Below are positions 55,806 through 64,000 of a DNA stretch of 64,000 bases, piece by piece. Under the pieces are notes generated by a model. The model had not been told where the DNA came from, searched no databases, and saw nothing but the letters and a program-made list of their open reading frames with translations. Source of the stretch: Candolleomyces eurysporus (taxonomy: Eukaryota > Basidiomycota > Agaricomycetes > Agaricales > Psathyrellaceae); contig JANBPK010000848.1 in assembly GCA_027579435.1 (NCBI GenBank), forward strand, positions 62,001 to 126,000, given 5' to 3'. The translations under genes and the position numbers were made by a program. Positions within the stretch are counted from its first letter, which is position 1, and every line of letters begins with the position of its first letter.

Positions 55806-56063
55806 CGTTTGTCAATGGCTCGCCTATACCAAACTGGCTGCATCCTACTTGCTGCATCTCTGATCGTTCGCGAGAGTATAATGGCTGTTGGTTCTGCAGA
55901 CTGTCAACGCGGTCGTACGGTAGCGTATTGCTTCAGAGCTAAGGCAGAGTCCGCGTAATTCGGTTTCATATTTATATCTAATATGATGTGCGTATTAGCC
56001 CCCTTGGCCCTTTTTTCGAATTCTCCTCTTATCGATGTTAACATAGATGCAATAGCTCTACCC
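55806..56063 (+). pseudogene. GH71 fragment (unit 4)
   Basis: A short stretch matching the DIKLAASYLL exon and the VADCFRA segment of GH71 (near 55833 and 55922), with stops and a loss of everything downstream. It runs directly into a BTB tail fragment. Confidence 0.65.
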
Positions 56064-56064
56064 C

Positions 56065-56395
56065 GGCCGCCTTCGGGTAGTTTGGCGTTCGGTAGTTTGC
56101 ACTAATGGTCAGAGCTCAGTAGGGCAAGTCCGGCGAGCGGTGAGAGAATTACCTGGAAGGTGAAAGGGCCTGGGGTACTGTCCGATGGGGCTTGAATGCT
56201 AGATCCAAGATGCTCAGTGGGTTTGGCGGAACTTGGTGTATTCGCCGAACGATCGGCAGACCCAAATTCAGCCGCTGCCTCCTCAGGAGGATTGTATCCA
56301 GCTTCCTCTTCTTGAATTGTAAGGAGCACGGTTGCAAAGGTGGCCCGCAGCAAGCTTTCGACGTCGAAAGAAGCGGCCTACAGATGAAATAAATA
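56065..56395 (-). pseudogene. BTB tail fragment (unit 4)
   Basis: Minus-strand reading gives LRATFATVLLTIQEEEAGY and SAKPTEHLGSSIQAPSDS, almost identical to the fragment in unit 2 at about 49980-50280. The BTB fold itself is absent. Confidence 0.75.
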
Positions 56396-56490
56396 TGAGC
56401 ATGAAACGAAGAGCATGTTCACTCACCACTGCGTTAGATAGTCTCGTTCCATGATACCCCAATTTGAACAACCAGTTCCTTGAATGGTAA

Positions 56491-59230
56491 TCAAGTCTTG
56501 TTTGTAAAGGGTGTCAATTGATGCGCTTCTGCCTTCAGCCTCGCAATATATGTGACGTCTTCCGCTTGCCGTGTCGCAGCAAACCGCTTCTGAATGAGAG
56601 AAGCCAAACCATTCAAGGCTTTGAGTCGGTGCTGGTGCCCAATAGGATAGTGGGATGTAAGAAGCTCTTCGCAGCGAAAAATTGCCTCTTGAAGGTAGGG
56701 AAGTTTGTGGCTGAGTTCGTACCTATCATGGAGTGCTATGGCAAGGCTTCTGAGTGACCATTCGTGGTACAGATAAGATGGTTGAAGTTCGAGCGCTTCA
56801 CGATGCAGGGAGATCGCCGCCTCCAGGTCAGCGACGGTTCCTGTGCGCTGATACCGATCCCGGAGTGCACAGCCAAGGTTGTTGAGTGATGACGAGCGAT
56901 CCGGATGAGGAGATGGTCGAAGTTCTAGTGCTTCACGATGCAGGGAGATGGTCTCCTCGAGGTCGGCGGCGGATCTTGTGCGCTGGTAACGATCCTGGAG
57001 TGCATGGCCAAGATCGTTGAGTGACGAGAGGCGATCGGGATCGGACGACGGTCGAGATTCGAGTACTTCACGATAAAGGGAAACGGCTTCCTCGAGATCC
57101 AGGAGAGACCCTGTATGCCCGGCGTGAATAAGGGTTACACGAGCTAGCGACTCAATTAGCTCTGGTGCGCCTGGACACAATTCAAGCGTCTCACGACACA
57201 GCTGGATGGCAGGATGAAGCTCTGCTGATTTAAAGAGACTTCTTCCTTGATTCAAATGTGTCACTGAATATACAAGGGCATATGCAGCAGCCGGTTTGCG
57301 TTCGCTGGGGTTCGTGAGTGACCCTGCCCCGTGTTGACGATGCACGAGTTCACATTGGAGGCAACGAAGGAAGAGCCGGACATGCTCACGTGGGTGTGCA
57401 AAGAATCGGCCTGATCGACGTTGGCTGCTAAGAAAGTCGCGGAGGGAGGTGTGGAAGAGTGTGACTGGTATATCGTCTGTCCCGGGAACCTGAATGATAG
57501 CTTGCAAGTTCACCAGGACGTTGACTACTTTGTAGGTGCAGATCCCAAGAAGTTCGGCAATGCCCGAGGTCGGGAGTGGTGCTTCAAGAAGAGCGATGGT
57601 CGAGATGATGTGCGAGAAATGGGGAAGATGTTGGGAGCGTGCCAATGTCTGCGCATAGAGTCCGTCGAGGCCAGGGTTCATTTTGAGGGCCAGCGGAAGG
57701 CGATCCATGGGCGTCGCTGAGGAACTACCTCCGGCAGTCGACCCCATGATAAATTTGAACACTGTCGATGCGAAAATAAACGATCCTCCAATATGCTGGA
57801 CCAACTTGCGTCTCTGTTTCGGGCGAGGCCATTCCCCATATTCCAAGATGTATGCCCGAATAACAGGATTCCGCTTCATTTCATTCTTGAACAGAACATC
57901 AAGGAAGGTGGCGATATCATCGTCGGAGCAATGATCGACAAGGTTATCCAAACAAACCCCGGGAACGTTCAAGTGCGATTGGATGTGCTGCTCCACCCTG
58001 CTCGCAATGAAAACTCGTAGAGGAATGAAGGGATTGTCGCTGAAAAAAGCGAGCATGCCGTCGACAAGTTCTTGAACCTCGTCTTTGTTGTCGCATTCGT
58101 CCAACCCGTCTAATACGATGAGGAATGGGCCTCTCGCTAACGCCGGGATCCTTGTTGCTCTTTGAACGGTCTCTTCCGATGCTGCTCCCAAGCTCGCTGA
58201 AGTTCTGACCCCAGTTCCACGCTGAACGGCTGCTCTGAATGGTGCATAAACTAAGTATCGCATCCGACTGCCTAGAGATACGCCTGCCTCGTCTTGCCGT
58301 AGCAAGGCCGGCTTGGTTTTTACAGCGTCACGGATGAAGGGTTCCGTCTCGGGAATCACCGCTGCCATTTGGCTAGCAAGAGTTGTGGCTAGTCTCCAAA
58401 TCTTGCTTCTATCACCCGCATTCCTGAAGAAAAAGAAGCTTGCGACAGGCCTATCCTGCCGCTCGGACGTGTTGCACACCTCTTGAGAGACGGCGGACTT
58501 GCCACTCCCGACATATCCGTACATCCAGAGAATGTGAGGTTCGTCGGCGGTCGAGATATTGTCGGCTGTCCAGGCGGTATATTTCTTGACCACCTCGACC
58601 CTCGTTCCTCGCGCACAGGCGGAATCTGGGGGCGACCTTTTGAGATCTCGGGTATGGGACGCATCCTCTATGGGTTGAAGGAGTTCGTACAGACCTGAAC
58701 TGTGATTAGTGCCGATCGCAGAATCGATCAAGCTGTGATAGTTGAAAACTTACTCTTGTCTTCGGCCCTTACTTGGGCAGTGTGAAAATGACAATCTCCC
58801 TCGACATGATATGCGCTCAGGTTCTCGACACGCGGATTCTGCGACCTCTCCAAGACGTTTATCGGACGATCTAGTTGGCACGGTCAGTTGGCTGAGGCAG
58901 GCAGGGATGCTGTTCTGCTCACTTGACATGTTGACAACAACCGTGAAGCTATCCTCCGAGCGGGGCCTCCTACCAAGTTCGTTCGCCCTGTCTACCTCAG
59001 GATGTCGAAAATCGGGTGGGAGGTCGGCGCCGACGAGCGGGGATGGTGAGGGAAAGTAGGCCAGGTTCACTCACCGCCTCACGATTGACACATTCAAGCT
59101 GTACTCTCCTGGGAACGTTTTCCCGTAAATAAAAAGCGAATAGACGCCCATTATGTCCAAGTACAGGGATGAGGTCCCTCACGAAGAGTGTGTAAGTGGA
59201 TCGGTACTGTAAATAAAGCGGGGAGTAGAG
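56491..59230 (-). CDS. NACHT-TPR (NLR-like) protein
   Basis: A STAND-class signalling NTPase, the fungal counterpart of NOD-like receptors. The main exon (58694-56491) holds a NACHT domain with Walker A (GYVGSGKSAVSQ), Walker B (LIVLDGLDECDNK) and a sensor-like SRVEQHI, then a helical region and at least four TPR units with the repeated LEEAVSLYREVLESRPSSDP and LGHALQDRYQRT pattern. It ends AHQLTPFTNKT with no CHAT or other C-terminal domain, so it is shorter than many TPR-type members. Upstream exons (58870-58754, and one ending at 58923) encode VLERSQNPRVENLSAYHVEG and SFTVVVNMS. A further exon near 59100-59215 (LFVRDLIPVLGHNGRLFAFY) is likely. The N-terminal module is beta-rich and unidentified. 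The 5' structure beyond 58970 is unresolved. Confidence 0.8.
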
Positions 59231-59634
59231 AATAATCCACAACTAGCCTTGGATGAAAGCTGCGTTTGACTTGCTCGTTGAATTCCTAATTGAATTAGGA
59301 TTATAGTTGCGAAATGGAAGGTACATAGGAGAATCAGTGGGAGAATGGCTTCAGTGGGGTAGATATAGGGAGGATAGAGAACAGGAATAGAAACGTCGTA
59401 TCGGTTTGACCAGCCAATTGGGGTTACTAATACGATGACGATGATGTTGGACCGGCCGCGGCGTCACCGTCAGTATTGCGTCATGAAGCGACCTTGCCTC
59501 GTCCTTCTGTTCGTGTTCGCTGCTGCCGTCGGTCTCGAGAATTCCATTTGCTGCATCTATGATGCAGAAGGTGCGCGATCTCGAAATTCGAATCAGGGAA
59601 CCATCAATGATATGGTGGAACAGCCCTCAAACTT

Positions 59635-59945
59635 CCTTCTTAGAACTGCACTCTCGGAGAAGGGAGTATGGAGAACGGCTGGGGTTAGGTCAAGCGGGAG
59701 CTCTCAGCCATCGTGTTGGTCTTAGCACCACGTTCGTGTCTGTGGAGGACGGTGTCTTCCAATGCTGCTACCTCCAAATCCTTTCAATTTCATTCCAGCA
59801 TGATTCATCAATCGTGCGAGGTACCTTGGCATCTCAGCGGCGTGGGTGGTTCTTTCAACCTCGTTTCCTCTGCCTTTCCTCTCCCTTTGCTCGTAATACG
59901 CATCACTGGTCCTATGATATGCGGTGGAGTGACAGTTGGCCGCTT
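59635..59945 (+). pseudogene. GH71 fragment (unit 5)
   Basis: It matches the NCTFGQGSMENGW exon (near 59640-59690), the KRELSAI segment (near 59695) and the NPARYLG exon (near 59800-59850), with stops in frame. The earlier exons are missing. Confidence 0.75.
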
Positions 59946-60488
59946 GACATTCAGTTATGCTTATTTCTTGATCTTTTCCCTCCTTTCCGGGGTTCACGGT
60001 GACTCTTGCCAAAGCTCCGCCTATAGGTTGACGGGAGGAGGGCGGAGAGCCAGACTCTAGATGGTCAGTATTTGCAGGCTCAGAGAAGAGGGGTTTAGAC
60101 AAGGGCTTTGGACTGCGTACTTGTGCAAAGGGCACGAGAGATCGGAACCGAACTAGCCATGCCGTCGCGGGAAGCTGAAGAACTAGATTCGCAATTCTCA
60201 GCAACACGTTGACAAGGGATCTTATGAGAGGAGTTGAAACCGTCACTTAAATCGTCACAAAGCATGTCGTGGGTTGCAGGCATTAGCTCGGACTCTGGTT
60301 ACCCATTATTCAATGTTTTCTAACCCAACGCCTTAGTTCTCGCCCGCTGGATCGGGCGACGGGGATCGGGTGAGAAGGAAATCTGTTGGAGATATTCGCA
60401 CACGCGCCCAGATGGCGATATTTTAATACAACATGGAACCGCAAGGCGGACGAGAGATCATAAATCGTTACACGGCACGTTCATCAAG
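59946..60488. repeat. Spacer shared with 52441-53070
   Basis: Second copy of the GH71-BTB spacer. No gene. Confidence 0.65.
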
Positions 60489-61901
60489 TTAGGACCAGAA
60501 CGAAGAAACCGGAGAGTTGATTGGCTTGTCACCGGTGGCACTCGTGGTAGGGACTGGCGGCCATGTACTAGGTGCGATTTTGGAAAGCCGTTCAGCGAGC
60601 GGGGGACGTCGTGCAGTTGGAGATCGGGCCGTGTATGCTGGCGTAGGGGTCAATGAAATGTCAACGAGAAGATTTTCCGATGCGGCTTCGCTTTTCGCAT
60701 TCTGCTCAGCCGGCTCTGGAATTGAAGGTCGTTCTATATCGCTGGTTCTGGTTTCTTCAACATTTTTAGCAGCGGCCTTGGCCTTCTTCTTCGCCACTTT
60801 CATCGCTTTCCTCACTCTCCTCTCCTCGTCACGGGCCCGAAGGGTATCTTTTGCGCTTTCTTTTGATGTGCCATCGGATTTTGCTCCCCCCTTGTCTTCT
60901 TCGCCTCCCAGAGTAGGTGAGCTCGCTTTGGAAAGCCTCGCTGTGTCAACTGCCGGCGACGAAGAGTCGGCGGGTGGTCGAGAATTGGAACCAAGCAGGA
61001 AACGTGAGGTAGCCAAAGCTTTAGGCTCCTCCACCTCCCTTTTTCTTTTCTCCACTTCCCGTTTCCTTTCCTCCTCCTCTCGAATTTCTCCCAACTTCTC
61101 GTCAGCGGTCAGGTACAGACTCTGGGAGCTTCTGATTCGTTCGAAGTCGGTCGAAAATGCGTTTCGCACTTGATCATCGATTGTATGCACATCCGCCAGT
61201 GGGTCCGTCTTGACTCCATCACGAATGATGTATAGGTTAATTGCAACCTTCCAGTCAATTTTCTCCGCGTCCTCGATCGAAATAACCGGCTCGCGAGAAA
61301 CCAGATCACTGCACCCAGACAGTAACCAAGCCTCGATGTTGTATTCCTTTCCCAATTGAATTTTCTCGATAGGGCCGAGGTCTGAACACGCTAACTCTTC
61401 AATGGCCTTTTTGCGAAGGTTATTGAAGAGCCACCTGGTCGATAACTTCAACACGGAAAGCCACTCGTCCTTGGATAAGGCCAAGTCACAGTGCACGACC
61501 CTAAAACACGGAGATTAGCTCTTCATCATGCAAGACTATCGTGACCTGAAGCCTTACTTGGGGTATACCGCCTTCAAGAAACTACGGAACTCATCAGCGC
61601 TTACATCGTCGAGCTTAACAGCATTCAGATGAGGGTCCTCGACAGTGCCGTACTCGATCTCCGAGCCACTGTCTCCATCAAGAGCGTACTTGTTTGCAAA
61701 GTGCTCTGATTCGCTGATAAGTCGATACTTGGGAACGCGAAAAAGACGTCCTCGAGCCTGGCCAGCGGTCATGGGCAACCAATCAGTCAAGGTTGATTAT
61801 AGGATGTAGCGAAGCGAGGTCGTACTTACAGAGAAGGTCACAAAGTCCCAATAATACTCGTCGTCGAGGTCGCAGGGGGAAGGAGGCACATATTGAGTCA
61901 T
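60489..61901 (-). CDS. BTB/POZ domain protein 4 (intact)
   Basis: Three exons (61901-61830, 61757-61558, 61500-60489) join in frame to 427 residues. The N-terminus MTQYVPPSPCDLDDEYYWDF leads into a BTB fold: ARGRLFRVPKYRLISESEHF, EFRSFLKAVYP, KDEWLSVLKLSTRWLFNNL. A BACK-like segment (LGKEYNIEAWLLSGCSDL) follows. The long tail is rich in Glu, Lys and Arg (EREEERKREVEKRKREVEE-like, predicted coiled coil, about residues 235-260) and ends RPPLAERLSKIAP and ATGDKPINSPV, matching BTB 3. It is a possible dimeric adaptor of Cul3 ligases by family, not proven here. It is the best reference for the broken BTB copies. Confidence 0.85.
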
Positions 61902-62855
61902 CCTGGAGGAATTCAGTGTTATCGATAAGACTGAAGGTCAGTGGGAAAGGCTGGGTAAGAATGGGAATCGCATTTCGGTACCCTAATAAAGGGCCATGCC
62001 CACAACCGGCCTCGTGGCTGATATATGACAATAGTAAACGCCGGATGCTTCTCCCTTCAGGGCAAGTACGTTCAGAGACCTGAGTACCAACACATGCAAC
62101 TGAAAGAGGAAGCATGAGCACTGCACCACAGCCTTGTGGCTGACGTCTAGTAGACGCCCAACTCTACTTGTCCCATTCGCAAACCTTTCCCCTCTGCGCA
62201 GAAATTTACCCAGCCATGATGCCCTCGTTCTCAACCGACCACACGCACCGAGTATCTCACAAACGCATCCAAACCAAAACTGCCATACGAAGCACCTTCC
62301 GGAAGCCCAGTCTCAGATCTTCCTGTCAAGGGGGCGGATACGACGGGGTGCGGCCGAACTTTTGTTTACTTTGACTTCGGGGTACATCCCTTGGGGATGT
62401 CCATACGGAAGAGGCCTCGATAGTCCTGAGCCTGAACCGTTGCCGCGATCTTCAAACGGCTCCCCTGAGCTTGATCCATTGGGTTCGAGGACGGCCATGA
62501 TCGTTCATCGGAACCGTATTAAAACGGTGAGTACACTTGAGAAATGCGAGCCAGATTCAAGGACAAGGATAGAGCACTGTGGTTGGAGGAGCGAGCACAA
62601 GAGATATTCGAAGTTGGCGAAAGAAAGAGAGAACTCGCAGCAGAAACCCAGGAGACCTTGATATAGGAAGACGGAGCGGTAGGCCGCAACTTGGAATTTT
62701 GACGTGATTTGCATTTTGAAGTATGGCTGCGGCTGAGTTGTGTCATAACAGACAAATGCAATCACTAACCCATGAGATGAGATCGTCAACGAAACTGAAA
62801 AAACGCAGCGTTGAGTGCCACTGCCAGACGAATTTAGTATTTTTGATCACGTCAT
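61902..62855. other. Intergenic region
   Basis: No supported gene. A minus-strand frame at 62313-62498 begins MAVLEPNGSSSGEPF, but nothing else supports it. Confidence 0.35.
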
Positions 62856-63440
62856 GGCTGCATAGCCACAATCTGATCTAATCTAATCACCTAATGACAA
62901 TTGATATCTTCACGCCATTCCCTTCTCCATCTTCAGTCGGCGTCTTCCTTTATATTCTTCTCAACGGAAGCATCAATAGCAGGGAAAAACATTCCGACCA
63001 TCACCTGTCTCTCCACCACCCTCGCCAGCCTCGGCTTTTCTCATTCCGCTGCTGCCTGGCGAACACAGCATGTAGCGTTCTCTGGTTGTCTCGAAGTGTT
63101 CTAAACTTCTCTTGCTGCTTGGAGTCCCATCTGATTCTGCTGCCTTTGTCCTGGTAGTATAGAGCGTACTTCCTCGCACGAGTCATACCCTCTCTCGGGT
63201 CTTTATCATCGGCCAACAGGATTCCAACACGCGTCGACGGAGGGCCAGTCTGCTTGGTAATAGGGGTGTATGAACACGAGTGAGCATCCCGGCGACCGGC
63301 GGAAAGAGGAAGATGAAACGTGTCAGACCGACGCCTTGGGCTGAAAAGGAGGAAACCCTCACCATGCCGTTCAAGTTCGGCTACGCACTCTTTTCTGTAC
63401 CTTCTCTCCTCATCTGCCGCCCTTCAATCTGCCAGCACCC
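62856..63440. repeat. Upstream repeat shared with 50741-51360, possible small minus-strand gene
   Basis: The repeat lies 5' of the last GH71 fragment. On the minus strand, 63216-63001 is open (MADDKDPREGMTRARKYALY, then QQEKFRTLRDNQRTLHAVF) and ends near a possible GT donor. I do not recognise it. The other copy has stops in this frame, so it is either a dying gene or chance. Confidence 0.4.
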
Positions 63441-63449
63441 ACGCCAACA

Positions 63450-64000
63450 TTTGGTTCGCCTATTCAAGCTGACTGCATGTTACTTATTGTGTCTGATCCT
63501 TCGTGGAAGTATAATGGCTCATGGGGATTGACAGATGGGACTTCTGGGGACGGCTTTGTACTGAATGTCGGTCTCAAAGACTGATAACGGGGTCGTACGT
63601 TAGCGGATTGCTTCAGAGCTCCGGCAGAGTTCCCAGAATTGGCGCAATTCGACCTCACATTTATACTTACGAGACGAGTCTATATATTTACTATGACGTG
63701 CGTACCTCCCTTGGCCCTTTCTTCGAATTCTCATCTTTTCGATGTCAGCATAGATTCTACACCCCAATCCCGGGACATTCTGCAGGCGACGCGCAACTCT
63801 CAAAGAAATATTCCCAGATCTACGCCAAGACCTAGCTTCTTTGGAGAGAACTGCACTTTTGGACAAGGAAGAACGGAGAATGGCCGCGCCTATGTTAAGC
63901 GGGAGCTCTCAGCTATCGTATTGCCCTGGAAATGACGTTCATTTCGATGGGATGCGGTGTATTCTGACGCCGTTACCTTCAGGCCCTATCGCATTCCGGC
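63450..64000 (+). pseudogene. GH71 fragment (unit 6), runs off the window
   Basis: It matches the ADIKLASSYLL exon (near 63462), DGFVLNVGL (near 63551), LADCFRAPAEFPE (near 63600), and SFFGENCTFGQGRTENGRAY with VKRELSAIV (63835-63925). Stops and frame changes occur between them. The 3' part and any BTB partner lie beyond the window. Confidence 0.75.

Noticed and set aside
60517..61173. Plus-strand open frame of 218 codons
   Set aside because: It is antisense to the tail of BTB 4, whose biased codons keep the opposite strand open.
1..64000. CRISPR array, prophage, rRNA operon or bacterial operon structure
   Set aside because: Nothing of the kind is seen; intron density and gene content are those of a fungal nuclear genome.

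Overview
This window is nuclear DNA from a filamentous basidiomycete, most likely an Agaricomycete. The evidence is dense short GT-AG introns (about 43-100 bp), single-exon F-box proteins with coiled-coil N-termini, a NACHT-TPR (NLR-like) protein, the BTB/POZ and seven-transmembrane receptor families typical of mushroom genomes, and a GH71 alpha-1,3-glucanase. Almost every gene is split by introns, so gene models were built by joining reading frames at splice sites and comparing paralogues inside the window. Bases at splice junctions are inferred.

Layout. (1) 0.2-8.5 kb: two tandem copies of a convergent pair of 7TM receptor-like genes. The first pair (226-1802 +, 2718-4164 -) carries a sharply bounded CpG-depleted block at about 1.3-3.3 kb. 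The second pair keeps only a 3' fragment of the plus gene and an intact minus gene. (2) 8.8-14.8 kb: cytosolic asparaginyl-tRNA synthetase and two F-box genes. (3) 15.6-31.9 kb: a segmental duplication of a cassette of a dynamin/Mx-like GTPase, a five-span membrane protein (here X), an F-box gene and another multi-pass membrane protein (here Y). The copies have decayed in complementary ways: dynamin is nearly whole in copy 1 and wrecked in copy 2, while the F-box slot is wrecked in copy 1 and whole in copy 2. (4) 33.4-43.4 kb: mostly single-copy conserved genes: an F-box gene, DPH5, a microbial-type PARG, LSM4, an Erv2-like sulfhydryl oxidase and a prolyl aminopeptidase. (5) 44-64 kb: a degenerating array in which a plus-strand GH71 gene repeatedly faces a minus-strand BTB gene, about six units, interrupted by one NACHT-TPR gene and by a 641-bp Tc1/mariner-type miniature element inside one BTB gene.

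How the genes relate. The conserved block covers translation (AsnRS, diphthamide), RNA processing (LSM4), ADP-ribose turnover (PARG), disulfide formation (Erv2) and peptide breakdown. The flanking regions are fast-evolving accessory families (7TM receptors, F-box, BTB, NLR, dynamin-like, GH71) that change by local tandem duplication followed by decay. The best candidates for an undescribed system are the duplicated dynamin-X-F-box-Y cassette and the GH71/BTB convergent array.

Quality caution: all four ambiguous bases (N) sit next to homopolymers of six or seven bases, so single-base frameshifts in homopolymers, notably the one in the GH71 gene, may be consensus errors.
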